64,000 nucleotides of DNA from Bradyrhizobium sp. CCBAU 51765 (GCF_015291725.1 NZ_CP030038.1:558001-622000); one strand, 5' to 3'; positions 1 through 9,159 are shown, numbered from the stretch's first letter. Notes: generated by a model not told the origin, from the letters alone. A program made the numbers and translations.

Positions 1-1629
1 ATCGCACTGATGCGCGACCAGGTCGCCGGGCTGATCGAGGCCGGCGTCAATGCCGCCGCGCTCAACTCGTCGCTGACGCCGCAGGAGGCGTCCGACATCG
101 AGCGACGCCTTCTCGCGGGCGATCTCGACCTGCTCTATGTCGCGCCGGAACGCCTGGTCACGCCGCGCTGCCTGTCGCTGCTGGCGCAGGCGAAGGTGGC
201 GCTGTTTGCGATCGACGAGGCGCATTGCGTCTCGCAATGGGGGCATGACTTCCGACCCGAATATGTCGGCCTCTCCATCATCGCCGAGCGTTTTCCCGAC
301 GTGCCGCGCATCGCGCTGACCGCGACGGCCGACGAGCTGACGCGCAAGGAGATCATCGATCGGCTTCAGCTCACGGGTGCGCCGCAATTCGTCTCGAGCT
401 TCGACCGGCCCAACATCCGCTACGAGATCGTCGACAAGCTCAACGCGGTGTCGCAACTGAAGGAATTGATCCGCGAGCGCCACGTGGGCGATGCCGGCGT
501 GGTCTATTGCCTGTCGCGCAACCGGGTCGAGGAGGTCGCTGCCGCGCTTCAAGACGCCGGCATTGCGGCGCTGCCCTATCACGCCGGGCTCGACGGTGCG
601 TTGCGCTCGCGCAACCAGGATCGCTTTCTCAACGAGGACGGCATCGTCATCGTCGCGACCGTGGCGTTCGGCATGGGCATCGACAAGCCCGACGTGCGCT
701 TCGTTGCCCATCTCGATCTGCCCAAGAGCATCGAGGCCTATTATCAGGAGACGGGGCGCGCGGGCCGTGACGGCAAGCCGTCCACGGCCTGGATGACCTA
801 TGGCCTCTCCGACATCGTGCAGCAGCGCCGCATGATCGACGAGTCCAGCGCCTCCGACGAATTCAAGCGGGTCTCGATCGGCAAGCTCGATACGTTGGTC
901 GGCCTCGCCGAGACGCCGCATTGCCGGCGCCGGCGGTTGCTCGCCTATTTCGGCGAGATCGCGATGGGCGAGAGCTGCGGCAATTGCGACAATTGCCTGA
1001 CGCCGCCCAAGATGCGCGACGGCAAAGTGCTGGCGCAGAAGCTGCTGTCCTGCGTCTACCGCACCGGCCAGCGCTTTGGGGCGATGCATCTGATCGACGT
1101 GCTGGTGGGGCGCCTGACCGAGAAGGTAACGCAGTTCGGCCACGACAAGCTGTCGGTGTTCGGCATCGGCCGCGAGCTCAACGAAAAGCAGTGGCGCACG
1201 GTGCTGCGCCAATTGGTGGCGATGGGCCATTTGCGAAGCGACAGCGAAGCGTTCGGGGCGCTCAAGCTGACCGAGACCGCGCGCGGGGTGCTGCGCGGCG
1301 AGACCGAGGTGTGGCTGCGCGAGGAGGCGCCCGGCACGCGCATTCGCGCGAGCCGCGGCAAATCCCGCCGCGGCGACCTTGCGCCCGCCGCCAACGCCGC
1401 GCAAGGCGACGTCGATCCCGAACTGCGCGCGCGCCTGCGCGCCTGGCGTTCAGACGTCGCGCGCGAACGTGGCGTGCCGGCCTACGTGGTGCTGCACGAC
1501 GCAACGATCGACGGCATCGTCCGGGCATGGCCAACGACGCTGGACGAACTCCGCAATGTGCCGGGGATCGGCGACAAGAAGCTCGAGCATTACGGCGACG
1601 AGCTGTTGCAGATCGTCAGGACGCGGTAG
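1..1629 (+). CDS. recQ: ATP-dependent DNA helicase RecQ (5' end outside window)
   Basis: A 3'->5' superfamily 2 DNA helicase acting in recombinational repair and restart of stalled forks. The frame is open from base 1, so the N-terminus with the Walker A loop lies upstream. Visible are the motif II box DEAHC followed by [12 protein letters not shown], which is diagnostic of RecQ; the helicase C motifs including [13 protein letters not shown] and [10 protein letters not shown]; a zinc-binding run CGNCDNC in the RQC region; and a C-terminal HRDC domain ending in [14 protein letters not shown]. It stands alone, followed by a repeat-filled spacer. Seen: all motifs named. Known: family function. 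Confidence 0.97.
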   Translation: MALMRDQVAGLIEAGVNAAALNSSLTPQEASDIERRLLAGDLDLLYVAPERLVTPRCLSLLAQAKVALFAIDEAHCVSQWGHDFRPEYVGLSIIAERFPDVPRIALTATADELTRKEIIDRLQLTGAPQFVSSFDRPNIRYEIVDKLNAVSQLKELIRERHVGDAGVVYCLSRNRVEEVAAALQDAGIAALPYHAGLDGALRSRNQDRFLNEDGIVIVATVAFGMGIDKPDVRFVAHLDLPKSIEAYYQETGRAGRDGKPSTAWMTYGLSDIVQQRRMIDESSASDEFKRVSIGKLDTLVGLAETPHCRRRRLLAYFGEIAMGESCGNCDNCLTPPKMRDGKVLAQKLLSCVYRTGQRFGAMHLIDVLVGRLTEKVTQFGHDKLSVFGIGRELNEKQWRTVLRQLVAMGHLRSDSEAFGALKLTETARGVLRGETEVWLREEAPGTRIRASRGKSRRGDLAPAANAAQGDVDPELRARLRAWRSDVARERGVPAYVVLHDATIDGIVRAWPTTLDELRNVPGIGDKKLEHYGDELLQIVRTR

Positions 1630-1651
1630 GGGACGAGCCAAAAACTCCGCC

Positions 1652-1787
1652 GTCATCCCGGACAAGCGAAGCGATCCATAACCACAGGCCGATGTGGTGA
1701 CGGCAGGCGGCAACTACGGGTCCCGGATCAGCACTTCGCTCTGGACAACGCTACGCGTTGTCGAGAGCTGCGCTTGTCCGGGATGAC
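1652..1787. repeat. Dispersed palindromic repeat, family C copy 1
   Basis: The spacer between recQ and acdS is bounded by inverted ends, GTCATCCCGGACAAGCG and its complement CGCTTGTCCGGGATGAC. Inside are GACAACGCTACGCGTTGTC, a nested hairpin, and ATCCATAACCACAGGC, which recurs near 23.47 kb. A related copy is at 60344-60412. No coding potential is evident. Confidence 0.8.
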
Positions 1788-1819
1788 AGCTATGTACAAG
1801 ACGAGGGCTACGCCCTCAC

Positions 1820-2836
1820 TCACCCATTCCTGAACGCGTACGCATATCCGTTCAGCGCGGGGGCGCCGCCGAGATGGGCGTAGAGGATCTTCGCACCCTT
1901 CTCGAAATGGCCCTTCTTCGCGAGGTCGATCAGGCCCTGCATCGACTTGCCCTCGTAGACGGGGTCGGTGATCATGCCTTCGAGCCGCGCGGTGAGGCGG
2001 ATCGCTTCCTTGGTCTCTTCCGAGGGCACGCCATAGGCGGGATAAGCGTAGTCTTCGATCAGCACGACGTCCTCGGCGACGAGGTCCTTGCCGAGCTCGA
2101 CGAGCTTTGCGGTGTTCTGCGCGATCTCGAGCACCTGCGTCTTGGTCTGCGTAGGCGTAAAGGACGCGTCGATACCGATCACCTTGCGGGCGCGGCCATC
2201 GGCGGCGAAGCCGACGAGCATGCCGGCATGGGTGGAGCCGGTGACGGTGCAGACCACGATATAGTCGAACTTGAAGCCGAGCTCGGCTTCCTGCTTGCGC
2301 ACCTCCTCCGCGAAGCCGACATAGCCGAGGCCGCCAAACTTGTGCACGGAGGCGCCGGCGGGAATCGCGTAGGGCTTGCCGCCCGCCGCCTTCACCTCCT
2401 CGATCGCCTGTTCCCAGCTCTTGCGGATGCCGATGTCGAAGCCTTCGTCGACCAGGCGGACATCGGCGCCCATGATGCGCGACAGCATGATGTTGCCGAC
2501 GCGGTCATAGACCGCATCCTCGTGCGGCACCCAGGCTTCCTGCACGAGGCGGCACTTCATGCCGATCTTGGCCGCGACCGCGGCGATCATGCGGGTGTGG
2601 TTGGACTGCACGCCGCCGATCGAGACCAGCGTGTCGGCGTTGGAGGCGATCGCATCGGGGATGATGTATTCGAGCTTGCGCAGCTTGTTGCCGCCATAGG
2701 CGAGGCCGGAATTGCAGTCCTCGCGCTTGGCATAGATCTCGACATTGCCGCCGAGGTGTTTTGACAGTCGCTCCAGCTTCTCGATCGGCGTCGGGCCGAA
2801 GGTCAGCGGGTAGCGCGCGAATTTTTCCAGCATCAT
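1820..2836 (-). CDS. acdS: 1-aminocyclopropane-1-carboxylate (ACC) deaminase
   Basis: PLP enzyme that splits ACC, the precursor of plant ethylene, to 2-oxobutyrate and ammonia. Its 338 aa equal the usual AcdS length. The N-terminal [19 protein letters not shown], the PLP-lysine region [22 protein letters not shown], and the C-terminal [12 protein letters not shown] and [13 protein letters not shown] are the AcdS signatures. The latter two hold the Glu and Leu (E295 and L322 in the Pseudomonas enzyme) that separate true ACC deaminases from D-cysteine desulfhydrases. It is transcribed away from an Lrp-type gene 146 bp off, the standard acdS-acdR arrangement. It implies growth with plants. Confidence 0.96.
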   Translation of the reverse strand: MMLEKFARYPLTFGPTPIEKLERLSKHLGGNVEIYAKREDCNSGLAYGGNKLRKLEYIIPDAIASNADTLVSIGGVQSNHTRMIAAVAAKIGMKCRLVQEAWVPHEDAVYDRVGNIMLSRIMGADVRLVDEGFDIGIRKSWEQAIEEVKAAGGKPYAIPAGASVHKFGGLGYVGFAEEVRKQEAELGFKFDYIVVCTVTGSTHAGMLVGFAADGRARKVIGIDASFTPTQTKTQVLEIAQNTAKLVELGKDLVAEDVVLIEDYAYPAYGVPSEETKEAIRLTARLEGMITDPVYEGKSMQGLIDLAKKGHFEKGAKILYAHLGGAPALNGYAYAFRNG

Positions 2837-2982
2837 TGGTCATCCAGATTTGGCGGTGGCGTCTGAGGAACGGAGCTAGCATCGCCTCGGAAAAATGTGC
2901 TCTCGAATATTGGGTTAATCCTGAATATATCTTGCATGCTTCGGTTCAATGAGCCAGATTCCTTCCAAATTAGAGCTTACAA

Positions 2983-3462
2983 GTGAAAGCTTCTTCCGTG
3001 GTCGCTCGACTTGATCGCATCGACCTTAAGATACTGAGATTGCTTCAAAATAACGGCCGGCTCAGCAATGCCGAGCTGGCCGAGACGGTCGCGATCAGCC
3101 CCGCCACCTGCCATCGCCGCACTCAGCGGCTGTTCGAGGACGGCTTCATCGCCACCGTGCGCGCCATGGTCGCGCCGAAGAAGCTGGCAAGGGGCACGCT
3201 GGTGATGGTCGGCGTCGTGCTCGACCGCTCGACGCCCGAGAGTTTTGCCACCTTCGAAAAGGCCATCGCGAAGTTGAAATTCGTGCTCGACTGCCATCTG
3301 GTCGCCGGCGACTTCGACTACTTCCTCAAGATCCGCGTCGGCGACATGGAGGATTTCAACCGCATCCATGGCGAGCAGCTCATCGCGCTGCCCGGCGTGC
3401 GCCAGACCCGAACCTTCTTCGTGATGAAGGAAGTCGTCGACAACGCGCCGCTGGAGTTTTGA
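2983..3462 (+). CDS. acdR: Lrp/AsnC-family regulator of ACC deaminase
   Basis: Transcription factor of 159 aa starting at GTG. The N-terminal helix-turn-helix (LDRIDLKILRLLQNNGRLSN to TCHRRTQRLFEDGFI) is followed by an RAM/AsnC ligand-binding domain. Known AcdR proteins activate acdS when ACC is present and ethylene-pathway products are low. The divergent position next to acdS supports this role. The 146-bp spacer is AT-rich for this genome (around 2904-2950), as expected for an Lrp-bound promoter, but I cannot delimit a single Lrp box. Confidence 0.9.
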   Translation: MKASSVVARLDRIDLKILRLLQNNGRLSNAELAETVAISPATCHRRTQRLFEDGFIATVRAMVAPKKLARGTLVMVGVVLDRSTPESFATFEKAIAKLKFVLDCHLVAGDFDYFLKIRVGDMEDFNRIHGEQLIALPGVRQTRTFFVMKEVVDNAPLEF

Positions 3463-3850
3463 GCGACCAGACGCAATCCGTCGATCAAGGACGACGCCTG
3501 CAACAATTTCGTAAGAGCTCTCGAACAGATGCGTGATCGATGGCGCTTTGTGGTCAGGTCGACCGTACTTCGGCAACGGGACCACGGGGCCAATTCAAGC
3601 GCGAAAGAGCGAGTGGTGGCTTGAGCGAAATCACCGCGATCGCCGTCCTCGATAATCCAGCTGTCGAGTCCTGCGATCAGCTCGGCCATCCTATCCATGT
3701 TCCGCCGGCGACCAGCGCAGCGAGGGCATATCACGGTTGCACGCGTATTTCCGCACCACTTGCAAAATTGCACGACCGTCACGGCAACTTCACTTGCCAC
3801 GCGCGGGCATGCGGGCGACCGTCACTTCTTCTCAACGAGGAGATCCTGCC
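3463..3850. other. 388-bp spacer with a probable gene remnant
   Basis: No intact gene is visible. On the minus strand, two frames carry coding-like peptide stretches that join only across a frameshift (see the pseudogene entry). The last bases contain the strong Shine-Dalgarno GAGGAGA used by the following gene. Confidence 0.5.
3480..3698 (-). pseudogene. Possible frameshifted remnant of a small hypothetical gene
   Basis: Read on the minus strand from an ATG at 3698, the frame gives MAELIAGLDSWIIEDGD, then DFAQ and FALELA. It then loses its protein-like character near 3600, while another frame takes up with HKAPSITHLFESSYEIVAG. Together these look like one short protein with a frameshift and a lost C-terminus. 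I cannot name the family from the sequence alone. The alternative is chance open frame in GC-rich DNA. Boundaries are approximate. Confidence 0.3.
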
Positions 3851-4411
3851 GTGCGCCTTCCCATTCTCGATCCCAAGGATCTGACTGACGAACAGAAGCC
3901 GCTCTATGACGACATGCGAGCCGGCATCACGGACCATTTCAAGGGCTTTGTGAACATGCGCGACGACGGCGCGCTGCTCGGGCCCTGGAACCCCTGGATC
4001 CGCGAGCCGCGCTTCGGCAAGCCGGTGTGGGAGCTGGTCAAGGCGGTCGCGTCGAACCCGCTGCTGCCGGCGCCGGTGCGCGAGGTCGCGATCCTCGTCA
4101 CCGGCTCGCATTTCCGGTCCGGTTACGAACTCTATGCCCACGTTCTGGTCGCCGAGCAGCGCGGTCTGTCCGACGAGAAGCTGGCGACCATCGTCGCCGG
4201 ACAGCGGCCTGTCGATCTGACCAGGCAGGAGGGGGTCGCCTATGACATGGCTTCGGCCCTGGTCAGCGGTGGCGTGCTGCCGGAGCTGACCTATCGTGCG
4301 GCGGTGAAGGAGTTCGGCGAACACGGCGCGGCCGAGCTGTCCTATCTGGTCGGCGTCTACTGCATGGTCTCGGTCACGCTCAACACGTTCGACGTGCCGG
4401 TGCCGGATTAG
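3851..4411 (+). CDS. Carboxymuconolactone decarboxylase-family protein without CxxC
   Basis: 186 aa from a GTG start preceded by GAGGAGA. Longer in-frame starts upstream lie in non-coding DNA. It has the AhpD/CMD fold pattern: a helical core with GSHFRSGYELYAHVLVAEQ and GLSDEKLATIVAGQRP, followed by PELTYRAAVKEFGEHGAAEL. The peroxidatic CxxC of AhpD is absent, so an alkylhydroperoxidase role is unlikely. Substrate and pathway cannot be deduced; the neighbours give no metabolic clue. Confidence 0.75.
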   Translation: MRLPILDPKDLTDEQKPLYDDMRAGITDHFKGFVNMRDDGALLGPWNPWIREPRFGKPVWELVKAVASNPLLPAPVREVAILVTGSHFRSGYELYAHVLVAEQRGLSDEKLATIVAGQRPVDLTRQEGVAYDMASALVSGGVLPELTYRAAVKEFGEHGAAELSYLVGVYCMVSVTLNTFDVPVPD

Positions 4412-4457
4412 CAGCGGCTTCGTTTCGTTTGAACATGGTCCTTTTCCGGGATCACGC

Positions 4458-5363
4458 TCAATTGCGCACGGCGTAGAGCGGCGTGCGCAACGTCAGCTGA
4501 TAGGCGGGCTTCGGCGTCCACGCGATCTGTGCGGTGATGCCGAACAGGCGGTTGTCGTTGTCATCCATGCGATCGAGGTCGAGCCGCAGGACCGGCTGGG
4601 TGAAGGACTCCGCGAGCGTCCGTCCGGCGAGCTGCGCGCCGCCGAACGACTGCACGCCGAGGCGCCCGGTGAACTTCCAGTTGCTCGGCCATTGATAATA
4701 GCCGCCGGCATAGAGGATCGTGTTGGGCCGGATGCTGGCGAACGGGGTAGCGATGGTGGTGTATGTGTATTGCATGCCGGCCAGCCAGCCCCGCGTCTCG
4801 TCCTCGTCGAGCGCGTAGTCGAATTCCAGGATGTTGTTGAAGGAGTTCGTCATGCCCTGCTCGTTCGGGACGGACTGCGTCAGGGTCGATTGCAGGGTGA
4901 TGGTCGGGATCCTGCCGCCGTTCTGCTGATACAGGTCGGCCTGCACGCCGATGTTCCAGCTGGTGATGTCGAACGTCGACCAGCCGCCACCGATATCCGC
5001 GGTCGAGCCCGACACGCCGCCATAGAGCGAGACGCGGTCGCTGACGTCGACGGTCAGCGGCAGGTCGATCGCGATGGCCTTTGCCGCCGGCAAGCCGTTC
5101 GGCAGCACCGTGCCACTACGCAACGCCAAGGTTTGGAGCGCGGCCGACAGCGAGGTGGTGCCGAAGCCGAGCCCGAGCGTGCCTGCGGGAATCATCGCGT
5201 AGCTGGTGCGGAGGTCGAGGTAGATGTTCGGAACAGCCGGCTTTGCCGGTGCGTCCTCGTCCGCCTCGGCGGCGAAGGCAGCGCTCGCTGAAACCGTCAG
5301 GCAGGCCAGCCCCAGCGCCATCGCGCGCAAAGCCGGACGATGCGGTGGGTTGCGAGTTGACAC
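4458..5363 (-). CDS. Exported, probable outer-membrane protein of unknown function
   Basis: 301 aa. An N-terminal signal peptide is clear (ALRAMALGLACLTVSASAAF, cleavage after AFA). The mature part alternates aromatic and polar residues in short stretches (ILYAGGYYQWPSNWKFTGRL, WLAGMQYTYTTIATPF) and ends in an amphipathic segment LTLRTPLYAVRN, which suggests an outer-membrane beta-barrel. I do not recognise a named family. It is convergent with the preceding gene and divergent from the small exported gene at 5546. Confidence 0.7.
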   Translation of the reverse strand: MSTRNPPHRPALRAMALGLACLTVSASAAFAAEADEDAPAKPAVPNIYLDLRTSYAMIPAGTLGLGFGTTSLSAALQTLALRSGTVLPNGLPAAKAIAIDLPLTVDVSDRVSLYGGVSGSTADIGGGWSTFDITSWNIGVQADLYQQNGGRIPTITLQSTLTQSVPNEQGMTNSFNNILEFDYALDEDETRGWLAGMQYTYTTIATPFASIRPNTILYAGGYYQWPSNWKFTGRLGVQSFGGAQLAGRTLAESFTQPVLRLDLDRMDDNDNRLFGITAQIAWTPKPAYQLTLRTPLYAVRN

Positions 5364-5411
5364 GTGACAATCCGACGCGTGAGGCTCAGGTGGCGGAAAC
5401 GCACGCTAGAT

Positions 5412-5427
5412 GGAACGTGATTGTTCC
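5412..5427. promoter_or_regulatory. GGAAC-type inverted repeat between two divergent exported-protein genes
   Basis: GGAACGTGATTGTTCC lies about 50 bp upstream of the start of the minus-strand beta-barrel-like gene. Read on the minus strand, GGAAC is followed after 17 bases by CGTG, close to the GGAAC-N16/17-CGTT pattern of EcfG-type promoters in this genus. It is only a candidate, since one -10 base differs. Confidence 0.25.
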
Positions 5428-5545
5428 CGCGGTCAAGCGCTATCCGCAAACGATGGACTGTATCGACGCACGCGGCTACCCTGTCGTGACTGCACCGACA
5501 CTCTCGCCGGCCAGAGTGCAGGCCAGACAACGGAGGACGACAGCC

Positions 5546-5791
5546 ATGAACACGTCACGCCGCATCCTGCTCGCCGGAATGGCGGGGCTCGCCCTCGCTC
5601 CGACCGCTGCGGCGGCCGCACCGGCGCCAGTGGTCGACGATGTGACGGTTGCCGAAGAACGCTTTGCGCGCATGATCGCCGCCGCGCATGCTCCGGATGT
5701 CACTTGCGCACGGCATGCGGAGCGCTATGCGGATGCGCATTGGCCCGAATATCTTGCGGCCGCCAGAGCCGTTCTCGACGCGCGCGTGTGA
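5546..5791 (+). CDS. Small exported protein of unknown function
   Basis: 81 aa. The ATG follows CGGAGGACG at good spacing. The protein begins with a Tat- or Sec-type signal peptide (MNTSRRILLAGMAGLALAPT, then alanine-rich up to AAAAP). A mature part of about 55 aa follows, with a single Cys (DVTCARHAERY) and a C-terminal helix WPEYLAAARAVLDARV. No family is recognised. It is convergent with the esterase gene 13 bp downstream. Confidence 0.6.
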   Translation: MNTSRRILLAGMAGLALAPTAAAAAPAPVVDDVTVAEERFARMIAAAHAPDVTCARHAERYADAHWPEYLAAARAVLDARV

Positions 5792-5804
5792 TTCTCACAC
5801 TCAC

Positions 5805-6740
5805 TCACTGCTTCACCGCCCTCCGCACCTGTTCGCCGATCTGCGACAGCACGAGCTGGGCCTGCGGCAGGATCGCGCCCATGGCGTGGAAATTGTGGAC
5901 CATGCCGTCGTGGCAGACATGCTCGACGGCGACGCCCGCGGCGAGCAGCTTGCGGGCATAGGCATTGCCTTCGTCGCGCATCGGGTCGTACTCGGCGGTA
6001 TGGATGATCGCGGTCGGCAGTCCCGTCAGCCGTCCCGCGCGCAACGGAGAGACGCGGGGGTCGGCGGCGTCGATGCCCTCGGGCAGATAATCGGAAAGAT
6101 CGGCTTCGATCGTGACGCGGTCGATCAGGTGGCCCTCGGCAAAGGCCTCGCGCGAGGGCGAGGTTTCCTCGAAGTCCAGCACCGGGCAGATCAGGCATTG
6201 CGCGGCGATGGAGAGACCGGCGGTCTGCGCCGCCTCCTGGCACACGACCGCAGCGAGCGTTGCGCCGGCGGAATCGCCGCCGATCACCAGGCGGTCCGCG
6301 TCGATGCCGAGCGATTCCGCCTCGCGCGCCACCCATTCGGTGGCGGCGATCGCGTCGTCGATGGCGGCGGGGAATCTGTGCTCGGGCGCGAGCCGGTAGT
6401 CGACCGACACGAGGCGGCAACCGGTGGCATGCGCCAGCGCGGCCGCGATGCGGTCGTGCGTGGCAATGCTGCCGGCGACGAGCCCGCCGCCGTGAAAGAA
6501 CACGAAGCCCGGTGCAAGCTCCCCGGCGCTTGCCGGCGTGTAGAGGCGATAGGGCAGTTCACTGGCGCGGCCGATCAGCACGCCGTCGGACGTCGTCACG
6601 TCCGGCGCCTCGGCACGCGCGAACTGCATCAGCTTTGCCAGCGATTGCCGCCGCGCCTCCACGCTGGGCCGGCTCCGCGCCTGCGGCGCAGCCGCAGCCA
6701 TCATGGTCAACAAACGCTTTGCGAGCGGATCGAGCGGCAT
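5805..6740 (-). CDS. Alpha/beta hydrolase of the hormone-sensitive lipase (HSL) family
   Basis: 311 aa from ATG at 6740; the frame is open further upstream but runs into repeat DNA. Oxyanion-hole motif HGGG at residues 83-86, nucleophile motif GDSAG with Ser157, a YRLAPEHRFPAAIDD stretch typical of HSL esterases, then the catalytic Asp in AEYDPMRDEG and His in HDGMVHNFHAM. It is probably a cytosolic carboxylesterase or acylhydrolase of unknown substrate. No signal peptide is visible. Confidence 0.9.
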   Translation of the reverse strand: MPLDPLAKRLLTMMAAAAPQARSRPSVEARRQSLAKLMQFARAEAPDVTTSDGVLIGRASELPYRLYTPASAGELAPGFVFFHGGGLVAGSIATHDRIAAALAHATGCRLVSVDYRLAPEHRFPAAIDDAIAATEWVAREAESLGIDADRLVIGGDSAGATLAAVVCQEAAQTAGLSIAAQCLICPVLDFEETSPSREAFAEGHLIDRVTIEADLSDYLPEGIDAADPRVSPLRAGRLTGLPTAIIHTAEYDPMRDEGNAYARKLLAAGVAVEHVCHDGMVHNFHAMGAILPQAQLVLSQIGEQVRRAVKQ

Positions 6741-6788
6741 GGCGGACTCCGTATCATTGCCCGCACTATAGCCGGTTTGGCCTGTTTT

Positions 6789-6814
6789 ACCCTCCCCCTC
6801 CAGGGGAGGGTGGC
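6789..6814. repeat. REP-like hairpin (CCCTCC...GGAGGG)
   Basis: ACCCTCCCCCTCCAGGGGAGGGT forms a stem between the esterase start and the aminotransferase. Related hairpins built on CCCTCTCC/GGAGAGG occur at 14741-14764, 40568-40599, 46517-46541 and 52378-52397. Confidence 0.6.
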
Positions 6815-6884
6815 TAGTCCCCGCAGCAAATCGTTTAGAAATTGGGACAATAGTGCCCGGATATTTCCTAAGGGGAGGCCGGTC

Positions 6885-7772
6885 ATGGCCGAGATCAAGA
6901 AGCCCATCGACTATTCGCCGAGCTGGACCTTCTTCGAGGGCAAATGGCACGAGGGCAATGTGCCGATCATGGGCTCGCGCACGCATGCGGCCTGGCTTGG
7001 CTCGATCGTGTTCGACGGGGCGCGCGCGTTCGAGGGTGTGGCGCCTGATCTCGACCGGCACGTCGCCCGCGTCAATCAATCGGCGATCCATTTTGGCCTG
7101 AAGCCGTTGCTCGATACCGGCGCCTGGCTGACGCTCGCGCAGGAAGGCATTGCCCGATTTGCAGCGGATGCCGAACTCTATATCCGTCCGATGTACTGGG
7201 CGCAGAACGGGAGCGGTGGCGGCGTGCTGTTCGACCCCGAGACCACCAATTGGTGCCTGTGCATCTACGTGGCGCCGATGCCAAAGCCGGTCGGCAATGC
7301 GATCACGCTGTCGCCGTTCCGCAGGCCCACCGCCGAATGCGCGCCGGTCGAGGCCAAGGCGGCCTGCCTCTATCCGAACAATTCGCGCGCACTCGCCGAG
7401 GCCGCCGCGCGCGGCTTCAACAACGCGTTGATGCTCGACATGCTCGGCAACGTCGCCGAGTTCGGCAATTCGAATGTGTTCATGGCGAAGGACGGCGTGG
7501 TCTTTACGCCGGTGCCGAACGGCACTTTCCTGAATGGCATCACGCGCCAGCGTGTCGTCAGCCTGCTTCGCGCCGACGGAGTCACCGTGGTCGAGAAGAC
7601 GCTGCGCTATGCCGATTTCCTTGCCGCCGACGAGATCTTTTCATCCGGCAATTTCGCCAAGGTCGCGCCCGTGATCCGCATCGACGAGCGCGAGCTGAAG
7701 CCGGGCCCGTTCTGCGCGAGGGCGCGCAAACTCTATTGGGATTTCGCGCATGCGGTGAAGCTGGCGGCGTAG
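6885..7772 (+). CDS. Class IV aminotransferase, branched-chain type
   Basis: 295 aa, with ATG preceded by AAGGGGAGG. The fold-type IV PLP signature is present: GSIVFDGARAFEG, the lysine in VEAKAACLYPNNSRA, and NALMLDMLGNVAEFGNSNVF. It most resembles branched-chain amino-acid aminotransferases (IlvE), which transfer amino groups between 2-oxoglutarate and Val/Leu/Ile. The lysine context AKAACLYPNN differs from classical IlvE, so D-amino-acid or other class IV specificity is possible. It is a single gene, with no ilv neighbours. Confidence 0.85.
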   Translation: MAEIKKPIDYSPSWTFFEGKWHEGNVPIMGSRTHAAWLGSIVFDGARAFEGVAPDLDRHVARVNQSAIHFGLKPLLDTGAWLTLAQEGIARFAADAELYIRPMYWAQNGSGGGVLFDPETTNWCLCIYVAPMPKPVGNAITLSPFRRPTAECAPVEAKAACLYPNNSRALAEAAARGFNNALMLDMLGNVAEFGNSNVFMAKDGVVFTPVPNGTFLNGITRQRVVSLLRADGVTVVEKTLRYADFLAADEIFSSGNFAKVAPVIRIDERELKPGPFCARARKLYWDFAHAVKLAA

Positions 7773-7788
7773 CTGCCTTTACTTCGCT

Positions 7789-7889
7789 GTCATCGCCCAC
7801 TTGATCGGGCGATCCAGTATTCCAGAGACAGTTGTGGTTCCTCGATAAGCCGCGGCGTACTGGATGCCCCGGTCAAGCCGGGGCATGAC
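7789..7889. repeat. Dispersed palindromic repeat, family D copy 1
   Basis: Begins GTCATCGCCCACTTGATCGG and ends GGTCAAGCCGGGGCATGAC, with an inner CCAGTATTCCAGAGACAG and GCCGCGGCGTACTGGAT. Related copies are at 34615-34735 and 43168-43302, which share GCCGCGGCCTCTCGAT and a TCCAGTA/TACTGGA pair. No coding capacity. Confidence 0.75.
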
Positions 7890-7909
7890 ACCGTTTCTAG
7901 AGGCTTCTT

Positions 7910-8527
7910 CTAAAGGCTTCGCGTAAACCGGCTGAACTGAAACGCCTGCGTCGAATCCCACGGCGTGTGATGCGTCTCGCTGCGCGTCTCGACGAGCTCA
8001 AACTCCGGCCCGAGCTCTGCTGCAAGGCTCGCGCTGTCGTGGCGCTGAACCGGCAGGCCGCTGCATTTCTCGGGACCGTCGGGCGCGAACGTGCCGATGA
8101 TGACTTGTCCGCCGGGGCTAAGCGCTGCCCGCAGGCGCTCGACGTAGGCCGCTCTGTCGCGCGGGTCGGTCAGGAAATGAAACGCGGCGCGATCGTGCCA
8201 GACGTCGTAGGACTTCGCCGGCTGCCACGTCGTGGCGTCGGCAACGATCCAGTCGACGGTCGAACCGGTTTTGCCGATTCGCTTCTTCGCCGCATCAAGC
8301 GCGTTGGCAGAGAGATCAAGCACGGCGACGTCGCGATATCCGTCCTGCAGCAGCGCATCGACCAGCCGCGAGGCGCCGCCGCCGATATCGATGATGGCTG
8401 CGCCATGATCAGGATTGGCCGCGCGGATCATCTCGAGCGAAATTGTCGGGCTGTCCTGAAACCAGCTGACCTCGGCTTCGCCCTTGGTGGCGTAGACATG
8501 GTCCCAATGGGTGCTTCGGCCAGACAT
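7910..8527 (-). CDS. Class I SAM-dependent methyltransferase
   Basis: 205 aa, starting at MSGRSTHWDHVYATKGEAE. An ATG 33 bp upstream exists but is less like the family start. SAM motif I reads IIDIGGGASRLVD, followed by VLDLSANALDAAKKRIG and the acidic VADATTWQP. A C-terminal beta-strand region (GQVIIGTFAPDGPEKCSGLP) matches a small-molecule or thiopurine-type methyltransferase family common in proteobacteria. The substrate is unknown. It is transcribed in the same direction as phaR, 41 bp downstream of it. Confidence 0.85.
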   Translation of the reverse strand: MSGRSTHWDHVYATKGEAEVSWFQDSPTISLEMIRAANPDHGAAIIDIGGGASRLVDALLQDGYRDVAVLDLSANALDAAKKRIGKTGSTVDWIVADATTWQPAKSYDVWHDRAAFHFLTDPRDRAAYVERLRAALSPGGQVIIGTFAPDGPEKCSGLPVQRHDSASLAAELGPEFELVETRSETHHTPWDSTQAFQFSRFTRSL

Positions 8528-8568
8528 GGCTCGTCTCCGGCGTGCCGGGGGCCGGTGCAAATGAAAGA

Positions 8569-9159
8569 CTACTCGTCCTTCTTCGACATCCGCTCGAGGC
8601 GTTCCTGCATCTCCTTCATCTGCTGGCGCAGATCGTCGATATTGCTGTCCTTCGCCGGCTCGGTACTCGCATCGGCCTCCGGCTCGGCAGTGGTGGTCGG
8701 ACGGGGCGCCGCGAACGGCTTGAACATCGAGAAGGTCTGCTGGAACAGCTCCATGTTGCGGCGGACTTGCTCCTCCAGCGGAGCAAAAGGAGTGCCGGAC
8801 AGCGTATTGGCGATCTGCTTGCGGAACTTCTCCTGCTCCTGCGTCAGCGTCGCGATCGACTGCTCCAGATATTTCGGCACCACCATCTGCATGCTGTCGC
8901 CATAGAAGCGGATGAGCTGGCGCAGGAAGGTGGTCGGCAGCAGGTTCTGGCCGGCCTTGTTCTCCTGCTCGAAGATGATCTGGGCGAGCACGGAGCGGGT
9001 GATGTCGTCGCCGGTCTTGGCGTCATAGACCAGGAAGTCTTCACCGTCCTTGACCATGGCGGCGAGGTCTTCCAGCGTCACGTAGGTACTCGTTCCGGTG
9101 TTATAGAGCCGGCGGTTCGCGTATTTCTTGATGGTGGTGGGTTGGTCTGATTTCGCCAT
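8569..9159 (-). CDS. phaR: Polyhydroxyalkanoate synthesis repressor PhaR (AniA)
   Basis: 196 aa. The N-terminal DNA-binding/accumulation domain IKKYANRRLYNTGTSTYVTL is essentially diagnostic. It is followed by the second PHB-accumulation regulatory domain (FYGDSMQMVVPKYLEQSI) and a C-terminal coiled coil (DLRQQMKEMQERLERMSKKD). PhaR binds both PHB granules and DNA, repressing phasin and its own gene and coupling carbon storage to expression. It lies divergent to phaA, with a 307-bp spacer containing candidate TGC/GCA operators. Confidence 0.96.
   Translation of the reverse strand: MAKSDQPTTIKKYANRRLYNTGTSTYVTLEDLAAMVKDGEDFLVYDAKTGDDITRSVLAQIIFEQENKAGQNLLPTTFLRQLIRFYGDSMQMVVPKYLEQSIATLTQEQEKFRKQIANTLSGTPFAPLEEQVRRNMELFQQTFSMFKPFAAPRPTTTAEPEADASTEPAKDSNIDDLRQQMKEMQERLERMSKKDE

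Noticed and set aside
5688..6884. N-terminal extension of the aminotransferase frame
   Set aside because: It runs opposite the HSL esterase and through a repeat; the ATG at 6885 has a good ribosome site and family start.
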